From the NCBI GenBank assembly GCA_920105625.2, contig OV050032.1, forward strand, positions 76,985,879 through 77,049,878: a DNA stretch of 64,000 nt. The letters are read 5' to 3'. Shown here piece by piece: positions 34,901 to 45,500 of the stretch (within the stretch, counting starts at the first letter, position 1; the number at the start of each line of letters is the position of its first letter). The stretch comes from Clusia tigrina (taxonomy: Eukaryota > Arthropoda > Insecta > Diptera > Clusiidae). A model generated the notes under the pieces. The model saw only the letters and a list, made by a program, of their open reading frames with translations, was not told the DNA's origin and ran no database searches. The position numbers and the translations under genes are program-made.

Positions 34901-35009
34901 GAGTGACTCACCTCTTGTGTTTGTATCTGTACTGCCCCAGATTGTATTGTGCGCATTTGCATCGCAACCAATGATTAACGTCTTGTTGTGTGTCTTCAGT
35001 AGTTCACTA
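31921..35009 (-). pseudogene. LINE ORF2, unit 3 (3' part only)
   Basis: C-terminal part and RNase H at 32029-32961 (NEKAG variant as in unit 2), a short piece at 33008-33244 and RT at 33428-34468 (KSPGPDGVFPALLSKG, FMDIEGAFDNAN, no intact YADD). An endonuclease part (CDANAHNTIWGS, SDHKYILFEI) lies at 34490 to about 35009. The shared amber in VPWWNKEL is near 34489. A deletion near 33295 removes the region before YADD. Homology ends within the endonuclease at the joint to BEL/Pao sequence. Confidence 0.75.
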
Positions 35010-35029
35010 ACTGACAACCTGGAACTGAT

Positions 35030-37260
35030 TACTTCCTAATAAGGACCAAATGGAGCACAACAGCCAAAATAACGAAACGCCAAGTACTGTCGGACATCGC
35101 GCATATTTTCGACCTAATAGGTTTTTTGTCACCAGTTGTCTCATGTGCAAAAATATTCATGAAATCGCTGTGGCGTCTAAAATTAAGCTGGGACGAAGCA
35201 CTCCCTATGGACTTGCATACCTTCTGGAGCCAGTTCAGAGAAAACATCTGGAGAACTTGCAAATTCCACGCTACGTATTTCCAACCACAAAGGACAATGT
35301 GCATCAGAGAGAATTACACGCTTTTGTCGATGCATCCGAGCAGGCCTATGGAGCTGTTATTTATGCAAGGTCGATGGATCTGTGAGCGTTCAGCTGTCGT
35401 GTTCTAGATCAAAGACTACACCACCAAAACAACAAACGCTCCCTCGACTGGAGCTCTGTGCTGCACAGTTAGCAGCCCAGTTATTGGACAGGGTAAAACA
35501 TATTTTACAATGGACAGGCGAATGCTTTCTGTGGTCTGACTCTGAAGTGACGCTAGCCTGGATCTCTGCCAGTTCGTCTTCCTATCACACCTTTCTGGCA
35601 AATCAAGTGGCAGCTATACAAGAAGTAACGGTGAAGCAACAATAGCGTCACGTACCTACAGACAAAAACCCGGCAGACATGATCTCACGAGGCATCAACC
35701 CGGGTCAATTCAAACAACAAGGCATGTGGTTTTATGGACCACTGTTTCTATACGGACCACCGTCATCGTGGCCAGCGGCATCAGCCAATTCAACCACAGA
35801 ATTAGAGAAGAGACAGGTATGTCTTACTACGTTACAGATTCCGTCGTTGACTTCAATGATTGACCATCGAAATTCATGGAGACATCTTCAAAGAGTCACC
35901 GCATATGCACTTCGATTCATTAAAAATTGTCGTAATGTGCCAGTTCAAAAATCCATCGACCTCGTAGCAGAAGAAATTAAAGGTGCTACTCAGACTATAA
36001 TCAAGGACCTGCAGAGACAAGCATTCAATCCTGAATATAAACTTCTCAAGCACAACAAACCAGTTGGAAGGGGGATGGGTGATCTTACACTATTTCTGGA
36101 TAAAGAATACATTATGCGGATAGGAGGACGACTAGCAAATTCAGCCCTACCACATGAAGCAAAATATCAAGCCCTATTGCCATATCGGAGTGATATCCCT
36201 AAAATATTGATGACACACATCCACATTGATAACAAGCATGTTGGCACAGCAGGTCTAGTAGCAGCGACACGGGAAGCTTATTGGCCGATTAATGCGAAAA
36301 CAATAGCCAGATCAATCGTGAAAAACTGTGTATCTTGCACAAAGCTATGCCGAAGCCATTGCAGCAACTCATGGGACAGTTACCTGCATCGCGGGTTCAA
36401 CCAAATAAACCTTTCACTCACGCTGGAGTTGATTTTTGCCGGCTATTTAAATTTCATTACAATCAAAGGGGAAAGACGCCACAAAAGTGTTATCTAGCGA
36501 TATTTTGTTGCTTTGCAACTAAGGCCGTACACATGGAAGTGCTAAGCAACCTTACGACCAACGCCTTTATCGGAGCCTTGAAGAGGTTTGTGAGCCGAAG
36601 AGGGAACTGTCGGCATCTTCATTGTAACAACGCGACTAATTTCTAAGGAGCACGAAATGAATTGAGACAGATTGCGGACATCATTCACAACGTAGATACC
36701 AAATCACAGCTGATGAAATTCTGCGCACACATGGGAATCGAGTTTCATTTCGCACCTGCTAGATCGCCACATTTTGGCGGCTTATGGGAAGCAGCGGTTA
36801 AATCGGCAAAGAATCTATTTTACAAAAGTTGTTCAATGCCCGATTAACATACGAAGAGTTAGAGACAGTTATGGTTGAAATAGAAGCCATTCTTAGCTCG
36901 CGGCCGCTGACTCCTATGTCAGATGATCCACACGATTATGCAGCATTAACTCCAGGTCATTTCTTAATAGGTGCACCATTGAGAAGTTTTGTCGACCAGC
37001 CCACTGAGAATCTGAAGCAGTGAGACTTAGTCACAAGGTTGAAACAGGAATTTTGGAGTCGGTGGAGTAAGGAGTAACTAAACCAACTCCAGCATCGCTA
37101 CAAATGGAAGACCATGCGTCATAATTTGCAGCCTGGTACAATGGTATTAATGAAGGAGGATAACTTGCCAGTTATTAAATGGCGGCTTGGTCGAGTAACT
37201 CAAACATTTCCTGGTACTGACGGCCTATTGCGAGTAGCGAGTACATTTATTCAATAAATG
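35030..37260 (+). pseudogene. pol: BEL/Pao pol remnant (RT end, RNase H, integrase)
   Basis: Plus-strand pol fragment. It begins in the region after RT (QVLSDIARIFDL in pieces, 35080-35140) and continues with RNase H (35250-35645: HAFVDASEQAYGAVIYAR, PRLELCAAQLAAQLL, LWSDSEVTLAWI). Next comes the linker NPADMISRG (about 35668-35700) and the integrase zinc region (HIHIDNKHVGTAGL, CVSCTKL, 36210-36350). The integrase core (36335-37023) has AGVDFCRLF and FGGLWEAAVKSAK, but the middle motif reads CNNATNF where DNGTNF or DNATNF is expected, so the second catalytic aspartate is lost. The C-terminal KWRLGRV domain ends near 37257. At least five stops or frameshifts are present. Its left end is the break of array unit 3. 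Confidence 0.8.
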
Positions 37261-37720
37261 TAAACATTTCAAATGAAATTTGGTGAAATATTTAACTAGA
37301 GTTGGAATAACCATGACCGAAAGAATTTCACAGTGTTGCATTAAAGTGGATTTCAACATGAATATTAAGAATGGTTTCACATTATTTACACTGCAAGTTT
37401 CTTGCTAACGCCTTAAACCAAACTAAAAATCAACTAATGTTGTTATTTTTAATAGTTTATTAAATAAATAAATTCGAAAAATATACTTAAGACTAAGCTA
37501 CTATTGGCTTTTTACCTAAAATAGTGTTCAAATTTAAATTTGATATATCATGTCACATAACTTTAAGATGTTCACAACAATGTACATGTTTTTTTGTGAC
37601 ATTAAAGAGTAAGTTAGATACCGCATAGATTGTCCATAGGTTGACACGCTTTTAATAAGAATGGCATTTTTCTTCTATCTTGGAAACTATGTCACAGTCT
37701 TAATCGCGTCAGTTTTGTAT
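37261..37720. other. No recognisable feature (AT-rich)
   Basis: About 460 bp between the BEL/Pao pol end and the mariner fragment, possibly the non-coding end of the BEL/Pao element. I see no LTR boundary, tRNA or coding frame. Confidence 0.4.
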
Positions 37721-37721
37721 A

Positions 37722-37935
37722 TACGAGGGCGGATTGATATTGAAGCTACCTAGCGCTAGATGGCAGCACAAACACAAAAACTTTTTTTTTTGGAAGTTGC
37801 GATCTGTCAAACGTCAGCTGTTAAAATTTCACCCAAATTCATCGATTTTGTTGTAGTCGTTTGAAGTAAGCAACTTTTGAGTTTCTTGAAAAATGGAAAA
37901 AAACGAATTTCGTGCAGTGATAAATAGACAAATAG
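37722..37935 (+). mobile_element. Mariner 5' fragment
   Basis: Begins after TATATA with CGAGGGCGGATTGATATT, which looks like a mariner terminal inverted repeat next to its TA target. A 5' UTR follows, then an ATG at about 37892 that starts MEKNEFRAVI, typical of mariner transposases. The frame stops within about 20 codons and the rest is missing; the next element is the LINE 3' end at about 37950. It is probably not the 5' end of the DD41D transposase at 44620. Confidence 0.6.
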
Positions 37936-37949
37936 AGAGATATATTTAA

Positions 37950-39225
37950 GGGTGTTATATACTGCGACCTGAAAGATCTATTGTGATGCCCCTATTTATT
38001 AGAAAGATGAGGATAGTCTCATCTATAGATCTTCTGTCAGGTTAATTTCCGACAGGAATTCATATATTTTGGAGGAATCCAGATGAGGGATCCTGCTCAT
38101 GTCTAGGATATGGTCTCCAAAACACCTGAGTCTATTGTGTGCCAATGGTCCGCAGTCTGTGATCAGGTGCAGTGAGGTTTCGTCACTTTCTCCACAGAAT
38201 TGACAGATGGCGTCTGAAGATATACCCAATTTGTTCAAATGGTAGTTGAGTCTACAATGTCCGCTTAAAATGCCTGTGATGATTCTTAATTTACTCCGAG
38301 GCATATTTATTAACTCCTTGGCTCTTTTAGGATTCAAATCTCCCAGAAGAGCTTTGGACTGTCTTAATCCCGGAAGAGTTTTCCAGGTTTGACTTCTTTT
38401 TGCATCTGTACACTTCTTCAGTAGACCTCCAATGGCATTGGATGATAGTCCACAGAAGGGTTCAGGGCCGTTGAAGTGAGAGGCCGCAGCCTTAATAGCT
38501 AAGCTATCAGCCTTCTCATTTCCCTCTACTCCTATGTGGCCTGGTACCCACATTAGAAATAAGTTGTTCATACTGCCTAGGGAGTTTAGCTTCCCAATAC
38601 AGTCCCACACAAGTTTAGACCTCACTACGGGTGAGCTCAGACTCTTGAGTGCTGCTTGACTATCAGATAGTATCACGATGTTTTTCCTCCGATACTTCCT
38701 GTCAATGTTGATCTGGGCACATCTTTCAATAGCGTGAATTTCCGCTTGAAAAATGCTTGGAAAAGAACCCATTGGTTCCCAGTAGTTGGTTCTAGGCCCA
38801 AATATTCCTGCCCCAGTTCCGTTCATTGTTTTAGAATCGTAAGTATACCATAAAAGGGAAATTTCTCTAATTTTAGACGTCTCACTTCGACCTTCCCATT
38901 CTTTTTTGCAACTCATCATTGTAGAGTATTTGTGTTCAAAATTGAATTTTCTTGGGATAAAATCCTTGTGAGATACCGTATTCTTAAGTAGAATTTTTAC
39001 CCTATATATTTTGGGTGTAATTTGATTCTCTCGAGAAAATTCCTTGTATTCTGGTAAGAGATTTCCTAGCAGAGTCTTGAATTACTAAATGTAAGGGCGT
39101 TAGATCTAGTATAACTTCCATTGCTGCCATTGGACAGGTGCGCATAGCTCCAGTGATAAAAAGGCAGGCAAGGCGTTGTACTTTACTTAATGCAGATTTC
39201 GCTGTTGGTGAACACACAAGGACAT
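37950..39225 (-). pseudogene. LINE C remnant: RT end, RNase H and 3' UTR
   Basis: A second LOA/I-type LINE, diverged from the array LINE. An open 298-codon frame (38023-38919) carries RNase H (WYTYDSKT, AEIHAIERC, LSDSQAAL, MWVPGHIGVEGNEKAD) and the finger CQFCGESDETSLHLITDC. The first RNase H aspartate context reads TYDSK, where TDGSK is usual. A piece of the RT C-terminal region (ITGAMRTCPMAAMEVILDLTP) lies at 39002-39238, in another frame. Truncated at about 39225. The 3' UTR ends with AATAGATC...GGTCGCAGT near 37960, a motif shared with the array LINE. Confidence 0.75.
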
Positions 39226-39239
39226 CTGGATGGTTCAAT

Positions 39240-40331
39240 TTTGTGCAGCATGAACCGGGAAGGGACTTCCTGCAGCATCAAAGGCAGAGTAAGAGATTAA
39301 ACAACATCCAGAAGACCGGTAGATGAAATGAAGAGCAGCGAAGAAAAATCCAACTAGATAAAAGAAGCGAGAAGGCGCAGAAGAAGGATAATCAACAAGC
39401 CGCAAAGGAATAAAGACGAGGTTTGCAACGATGATGTCCCGAGATATTTTTTGGTTCGAAAAAAAAGAGAAAACAAAATTAGTGGGAATTCATTTCTATA
39501 TGAAAGAGTGGAAGAGCTTCCAACTTCCCATGTGCGAGATGACTACGATTTAAGCTTATGAAAAAATTGAGATGGTACCGCCTGAATACAAGAATTTCTA
39601 TCTGACAAGTAAAAGCTGATAATACTTGAGTTTAATTGCATAATTGACAAAATGGAATGAAAACACTAACGTGTCCGCATAGAAAATCCAACATGGCTGC
39701 CATTATTACATATGTCAGTATGTATAATGTATGATTGTCTGGAAAGAAGAAGAGACAATTTTTGCCAAAACCCGAGGTTACTCCGTAATTTTTGCGAGAA
39801 ACGGCTACAACAACAATAACAGCCACAACTACCATCGTTCAATTAGCTTCGCAGAATAATCTCCTGGCGCAAAAAATCGTTTTAACCACGAAAAATTCAA
39901 GCACTACATAGTCACGCTTTATCGGCTAACTTAATAACGATTCCCCCAACTAAGTATATATCCACTGTCACTTACTGAGCGAATATTTATTTTGACTTCG
40001 TCAGAAGCGCATCTAGTCGCACAAGCTTGCATCATCTTTTTACGTACCGGTCCAGAAAGAAGGGAGGGGTATGCAGAGTTCATCGAAGGATTTCACTCCG
40101 ACAACGACGGTCGTCAACTGGACCAGCACGTAGCAGAGGTCGCAGTATTATATAAGATTTAACGTATAAAATAGAATTGTGCTATTAAAATAACAAAAAT
40201 TGTGAGCATAAAAAATAAAACTACATAGTAAATGATGAAAATGATATTTCAAAAATGGAAATAGCAAATGTTTGCATATCTAATATATTAAATAACAAAT
40301 TATATTTAGGTTGTGTAATTAGGTTATGTAA
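39240..40331. other. About 1.1 kb with no recognised feature
   Basis: Sits between two LINE remnants. It is purine-rich at 39260-39480, with an AT-rich remainder. No coding frame with family signatures and no clear repeat boundary. Probably decayed repeat or original flanking DNA. Confidence 0.4.
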
Positions 40332-40599
40332 TTAAGTTTGACTTCTTTTTGCATCTGTACACTTCTTCAGCAGACCTCCAATGGTATTGGATGATATTTG
40401 TAACGATTCAAATCTCGCTGGGGTAATACTCACCGGTTCGCCAGGGGTCGTATAAAGAAATTTATTTCTCGGAGTGCTGTAGTTTTCATGATTTTTTTTC
40501 CTATTATCGCTTATTGCTAAGTTTAAAATATTCAAAGTAGTAACTAAAGATATGAGGGAGGCCGCTCCTGTAGTTGGCGCTGTGCAATATTGGTCTACA

Positions 40600-40946
40600 G
40601 TCTCAACGGTGGTGAATTGAAAAACCACTTCCACCGTTTTGACTTTGACAAGTAAGCTCTGGTTTGCTATGAAAGCGGATTGAAAACCCAATGTTTGTAG
40701 AAAACGCAGTACTTCTGGGCGTCTAGGTCCGTGTGTCTTTAGTCTTTAGTTTCAACGGTGGTGAATTTGAAAAACCACTTCCACCGTTTTGATTTCGACA
40801 AGTAACTCTGGTTTGCTATGAAAGCGGTCTGAAAAAACCAAAAATTCGTAGCAAACGCAGTGTTTCTGGGCGGCTATGTCCGGGTGTCTCTAGTTTTTAG
40901 TTTCCGCTGTAGTGGATTGAAAAACCAATTCCACCGTGTTGCAAAC
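40600..40946 (-). repeat. Three tandem stem-loop repeats in the solo LTR
   Basis: Period about 150 bp, 2.5 copies. Stem-loop A, 40605-40638: AACGGTGG pairs with CCACCGTT, 18-nt loop. B, 40754-40788: the same stem, 19-nt loop. C, 40900-40946: a weaker, diverged stem. Read on the minus strand the loops contain TGGTTTTTCAA, close to TGGTTTTTAAT in the loops of the Gag-only element LTR. Confidence 0.75.
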
Positions 40947-41390
40947 TCTTGTTGTTGCTCAAGTCCCGCTGGCTGTTGCTTCGACTACCGCTTTCTGTTG
41001 CTAAGGACAAGGTATTGTTGTTGTTCCCTCTTGACCTTAGGCGACCCTCAGCGTTTTCGGGAAAAGTCCGTCTGTCGTCAAGCGCGTAGTAGCTTCTGTG
41101 GTACGTTGTTGTTGTTGTTGTTGCACGCCCTGTTGTTGTTGCAACCATAGTTCTTTTCAGTTGGCGGTTAATAATAATAATTTCCGACCTGCGTTTGAAT
41201 ATAATTTCTTTGCTTCTCTTTTGTGGTTTATTCCAGCCACTTATATGCACAGCGATAATTCTGTCGTCGTCTCTTTTGCTCTCTCATTCGTTTCTACGTG
41301 TTGTTCTTGTAATATTTACCGAGCCAACGCACTCGGTAAATTCTGCCGAGACGTGTTGTTGTTCTCTGCCGTCGGTTCCCTTGGCTTTGC

Positions 41391-41642
41391 TAATGTTGAT
41401 GTTGTTATTAGCGTTTGCATAATTATTAGTGCAGTCTGCCTGTAATTTGATGTTGTTCAATGCCAGCGGCTGATTTGGGTTTGCTATGTCTGTTGTTGCA
41501 TATTTGTTAGTGTAACCCACATGCAGTTTGTTATCTTTGTCTTATGCAAGCGGCTGGCTTGGGTTTGCTAATGCTATTGTTGACATTCCGCTTGCAAATT
41601 TCTTGATGTAATCTGCATGTAGTTTGTTGATACACGTTTTGT
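41391..41642. repeat. Three 84-bp tandem repeats in U3 of the solo LTR
   Basis: Units start at 41391, 41475 and 41559, each with TTGG(G/C)TTTGCTA followed by TTG-rich sequence. The period is exactly 84 by start positions, with many substitutions between units. By orientation they lie in U3, upstream of the stem-loops. A minus-strand frame crosses them but holds stops and only low-complexity sequence. Confidence 0.75.
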
Positions 41643-41855
41643 ACTGCGTATATTTCATGCTCTCCTGCCTTCGCCGTGGTTCTATTTGGTGCGATCGCTG
41701 TGGGCGATGGTATTCTTTTCTTTTATCAATGCTGGTGAGGTCGCGCAAGCTAATTGGCTATGGCAATTTAAAATCTTTATTCGCCAGTGATGCTAACGCG
41801 CAATTATCGGGGTGACTATTGCTTTTGGGGGATTTTATTATGTGAGCAAAATTAG

Positions 41856-44560
41856 TTAATAATTTTGCTCGTCACATAGTCCACAGAAGGGTTTAGGGCC
41901 GTTAAAAGGAGAGACCGCAGCCTTTCTTGCCAAGATATCAGCCTTCTCATTTCCTAAGTGGCCTGGTACCCACATTATAGATAAATTGTTCGTACTCTCT
42001 AGTGAGTTCAGTTTCCCAATACAGTCCCATACAAGTTTAGACTTCACCACGGGTGAGCTGACATTATTGAGTGCTGCTTGACTATCAGATAGTATCACGA
42101 TGTTTTCCCCCGATATTTCCTGACAATGTTGATATGGGCACATCTTTCAATAGCGTAAATCTCCGCTTCAAAATGCTTTGGAAAGAACCCATTGGTTCTA
42201 GGCCCAAATACCCCTGCCTTAGTTCTGTCTGTATACCATAAGAGGCAGTTTTCTCAAATTTTATACGTCTCAGTTAGACCTTTCCATACTTTTTTCAATT
42301 CATCTTTGTACTGTATCTGTGTGCAAAGTTGAATTTTCTTGGCATAAAATCCTTGTGAGGTTTTAGTATACCATATTCTTGAGCTGAATTGTTATTCCAT
42401 ATATTTTGGGTGTAATTTGATTCTCTCGAGATAATGTCTTGAATTCTGTCATGAGATTTCTTAGCAGAGTCTTGTATTAGTGATGATTGGTCGCTCCATC
42501 ATGATATACATCCAACGAACGATTTTTGGGTTGCATCCCCAAGATTTACCAGTAAGTCGTCTACATATCATTAAGGAAGCTGTAGCCCTCTGGGTGGTTG
42601 CTGTCAAGTGAGCCTTCCACAACAACTTTTTGTCGAAAATTACTCCGAGGTATTTGGTTTCAGAGCTAATATCGACCTGTGTACCATTTAGAAGAATAGG
42701 TTTCCTATATGGTGGAGATCTTTTTCTAGTGAACGGCACAATGGTGGTCTTTGAGGCATTGATTTCAATCCTGTTCCCCTGCACCATTCACTAGTTGCTA
42801 ATAAGCCCCTCTGGATAATATCACAAAGAGTGGATTTAGATTTTCCTCTAGCTATTATCACAATATCGTCCTCATATCCTTGACATGATATGCCTAGATT
42901 TGTGAGTTTTACCAGAAGATCATCAACTACTATGCTCCACAAAATGGGTGATAATACCCCACCCTGCGGACATCCTTTATTGACTTTGACTTTAACAGTT
43001 TTATCACCTGCTTCAGGTTCAGTCAGTTGAGTAAAGCTCGTATCCAATTGGAATTGGTATTATCTATTCCTCTATTGTCAAGAGCCCTAATCATATATTC
43101 GTGAGGAATGTTGTCAAAAGCCCCCTCAATATCAAGAAAGGCACAAAGTGCTATTTCTTTTTTATCCAGTACTGCCTGAATAAAATCAGTCAGATGGTAT
43201 AGTTCGGTTTCAGTCGATTTTCCCGCAATATATGTGTACGAATTCATATAAATATCAATCGCACAACCTTCAACTCTAACATAATGTTTAATATGCAAAG
43301 TATATTTGTATGTATCCGTACGTTTGTACCCACAACAACAACAAGGAATATGCAGTCTGCGCGTGCAGTAGCATTATGGCTCAAATGACACCTGCACAAG
43401 AATTAGGTGCATTCCCAAAAATGCAACATAAGCATTTGGGTGGCATTGAAACGTATGTTCATTGAACTTGCACATGCTGCTATGCGCTGCTGTTATATTC
43501 TGCTGATATTTACTTTTAGTACATATTAATTATTATTGATGATGTTAGCAATAAGTTATTATTTAAGACGATGAATTTCAATAAACAAATCACTCTTTGA
43601 TTCTTTAGCAACAAGAAAACTGAGTCTTTTATTTCATCGACGGATTGTTCAGGTTCAAGTGCTTGAACAATCAAATTATTATTCCTAGTCTCATATTGGT
43701 TCAAGTACAAACGAGGCTGTATTTACAATATGCAAACTGACAAGGATGTAAAGGCTCCCTTTTCAATACGGTCACAAGGAGATGTATATTAACTATTTTC
43801 TCCATTGCTTTAAGTACAAAGGATGTCAAACTGATAGGTCTGAAGGATTTTGGATGGGCCATATCCTTCTTGCCTACCTTAGGGATAAATACCACTTTTG
43901 CTGTGCGCCTTGCTTCCGGTATGTACACAAAATCAAGAATTGCCCTAATGATATTTACCAGGCGCGGAATCAGTTCCTCACCACTCCTTTGGAGAAGGAT
44001 CGGGAAAATTCCATCAGCACCCGGCGATTTATGTGGCTGAAAAGAGCTGATGGCCCATCTCAACCTCTCAGTAGTTATTATTTCTTTGGCCACCTTCCAG
44101 CAAATCTTGCTTGCTCTTCTAGGAAGAGCATCCATTTGCGAAGATGGCGGTGTCTGGACCGAGCAGCCAGGAAACTGCACACGTAGCAAAAGGAGGGTGC
44201 AATCCTCTTCATTCGCCGTGAACGTCCCATCCTCAGATCTCAATGCCAGCTATAAATCGACTTTGTTTTTCGAAAGAGCTCTATGGAGTCGTGCGATTTC
44301 AGGAGTCGATTCTACACTTTCACAAAAGGATCTAAAAAGCTAGTCCTTTTGGCTTGTCAGATCTCTTTGTTATAGATCGTCAACTGTTGTTTATATTCTT
44401 CCCAGTTCCCCGTACGCTTAGCTAGGTTGAATAGCTTACGCACCTTAGTACGTCTAGTAGACAGACTAGAGTTCCAAAAAGGAACATTCCTGGTATTTTT
44501 CTTTGTCCTTAGAAGACAAGATAAAACATAGGATTCGGGAATAATTTCATTTTGTTCATT
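41856..44560 (-). pseudogene. LINE D ORF2 pieces (RT, RNase H)
   Basis: From the high side: linker VPFWNSSLSTRRTKVRKLF (44357-44530); RT N-terminal half (43701-44243: HKSPGADGIFPILLQRSG, SFRPISLTSFVLKAMEKI, HPCQFAY); then after the insert AGKSTETELYHLTDFIQAV and FLDIEGAFDN (43023-43225). The palm follows with GCPQGGVLSPILWSIV (42688-43047), where the active site reads YEDD in place of YADD. The RT end is at 42461-42787 and RNase H at 41881-42143 (LSDSQAAL, MWVPGHLGNEKAD, a shortened version of LINE C's). Several frameshifts; not functional. Confidence 0.75.
43226..43731. mobile_element. Unidentified 494-bp insertion in LINE D
   Basis: Splits the RT coding region between FAY and AGKSTE. It is bounded by CAATAT at 43226-43231 and 43726-43731, consistent with a 6-bp target duplication. 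It has no long frame, no obvious terminal inverted repeat and no A tail; it contains an ACAACAACAACAAGG run near 43332. It could be a short non-autonomous element or a small solo LTR. Confidence 0.55.
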
Positions 44561-45500
44561 GACACCCGAGACGACCACCCAAAGCGCCATCAACATCAAT
44601 TCACCGGCGTTCTCAACAATTGAACATTTCGGAGACATCATTGAGACGAATTTTGCATAAAGACCTTGGTATGACGCCATACAAAGTCCAATTGGTTCAG
44701 GAGTTGAAGCCAACTGACCATCCAATGCGTTTTCGCTTCGCTAAGTGGGCCTGCGATCGACTTACAGAAGATGCCGATTTTGCAAAAAAAAAATCATCTT
44801 TTCAGATGAAGCTCATTTTGATCTTGGCGGGTATGTAAACAAGCAAAATTGTCGCATTTGGGGCACAGAAAACCCGCACGCATACATTGAAAAGCCGATG
44901 CACCCAAAACGAGTCACTGTTTGGTGCGGATTTTGGTCCAGAAGCATAATTGGGACATTTTTCTTCGAAAATGAGCAAGGAGTGGCCGTTAGAGTCAATT
45001 GCGATAGTTATCGGGCCATGTTGAACGAATTTTTGTTCACAAAAATTGAAGAGGAGGATATTGGCAACATTTGGTTTCAACAGGACGGCGCTACGTGCCA
45101 CACAGCCGAAGCTATCCTCGATGTTTTGCGCCCTGTTGTTGAAGATCGCATTATCAGCCGCAGAGCTGATGTCGTTTGGCCACCTCGGAGCTGCGATTTG
45201 ACACCGTTGGACTATTATTTGTGGGGTGCCCTCAAAGATAAGTGTTACGCCGACAAGCCAGAGACAATTGACGCTTTAAAGGACAATATTCGTGAAGCCA
45301 TTGGTGAAATACAACTGCACACAATCGATAATGTGCTTAAAAATTGGACCGATCGTGTAGGCTACTGCATGGCCTGCCGAGGCATTTGAATGAAATTATT
45401 TTCCATTATTAACCGGAAGGATTGTACTTTCAAATAAAAAAAGAAATTTGAGAAAATATCCAGTAGTTTTTTTTATAGAATTTTCAAAAAAATAAAGTTA
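44560..45500 (+). mobile_element. Mariner element, DD41D (rosa-like) type, 5'-truncated
   Basis: A plus-strand mariner fragment next to the truncated LINE D linker. The transposase lacks roughly its first 100 residues. The 3' UTR runs to about 45500, with no certain terminal inverted repeat. The left limit is uncertain by about 50 bp. Confidence 0.7.
44620..45389 (+). pseudogene. DD41D mariner transposase (truncated, frameshifted)
   Basis: Tc1/mariner transposase, a cut-and-paste DDE/D enzyme. Visible parts are a helix-turn-helix piece (ETSLRRILHKDLGMTPYKVQLVQEL), then after one frame change the catalytic core with FSDEAHFD, WFQQDGATCH and WPPRSCDLTPLDYYLWG. Between the aspartate of QQDGATCH and that of TPLDYY there are 41 residues. 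Classical mariner has 34; 41 marks the rosa-like subfamily known from tephritids. The frame change lies at a run of ten A (44784-44793), so a single slippage may have caused it. The three catalytic aspartates are present, but the N-terminal DNA-binding part is incomplete. Confidence 0.8.

Larger units (their letters stand above)
29738..35009 (-). mobile_element. Unit 3 of the array, truncated inside the LINE
   Basis: Contains LTR, env and the 3' half of the LINE in the same order as units 1 and 2. Homology stops near 35009, inside the LINE endonuclease coding region, and BEL/Pao pol sequence starts at once. Copia, errantivirus pol and gag are absent. Unit 3 keeps about 18 bp near the LINE 3' end (around 31963-31982) that units 1 and 2 lack, and has private deletions in the LINE near 33050 and 33295. 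It is therefore not a recent duplicate of either. Confidence 0.8.
40399..41876 (-). repeat. Solo LTR (1478 bp), relative of the Gag-only element LTR
   Basis: On the minus strand it starts TGTGACGAGC (41876) and ends AATCGTTACA (40399), a TG...CA repeat. It is flanked by TATT (40395-40398) and TAGT (41877-41880), a 4-bp duplication with one change; LINE C has TAGT at the undisturbed site. Its 3' end shares ACGACCCCTGG, TTACCCCAGC and TCGTTACA, at almost the same spacing, with the LTR at 54363-55825, and its length is nearly the same (1478 versus 1463). It carries three stem-loops in the same part of the LTR. No internal region or second LTR is nearby, so it is a solo LTR left by recombination. 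Confidence 0.8.
40332..44560 (-). mobile_element. LINE D remnant, interrupted twice
   Basis: LOA/I-type LINE close to LINE C. From the low-coordinate (3') side it has a short RNase H segment (40332-40394), then a solo LTR (40399-41876), then RNase H continuing at 41877. RT follows to 43231, then a 494-bp insert (43232-43725), then the RT N-terminal half and linker to about 44560. The continuation across the solo LTR is proven by LINE C, where the same bases are contiguous (38390-38460). The 3' end and the endonuclease are missing. Confidence 0.8.

Noticed and set aside
1..35009. Array as a pure assembly duplication
   Set aside because: Units differ by many substitutions and private indels, so they are not identical copies of one read set; long reads are still needed for final proof.
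37892..37945. 5' end of the DD41D transposase found at 44620
   Set aside because: 6.7 kb apart with unrelated elements between, and the MEKNEF start is more like other mariner groups.
40897..41748. Low-complexity minus-strand frame crossing the 84-bp repeats (28 codons per unit)
   Set aside because: Contains stops, N/T/Q-rich content only, and lies inside a solo LTR with defined ends; the multiple of three is probably chance.
40399..41876. Helitron insertion (hairpin GTGAGCAAAATTA near one end)
   Set aside because: TG...CA ends, a 4-bp target duplication and 3' terminal similarity to a known LTR in this window fit a solo LTR better.
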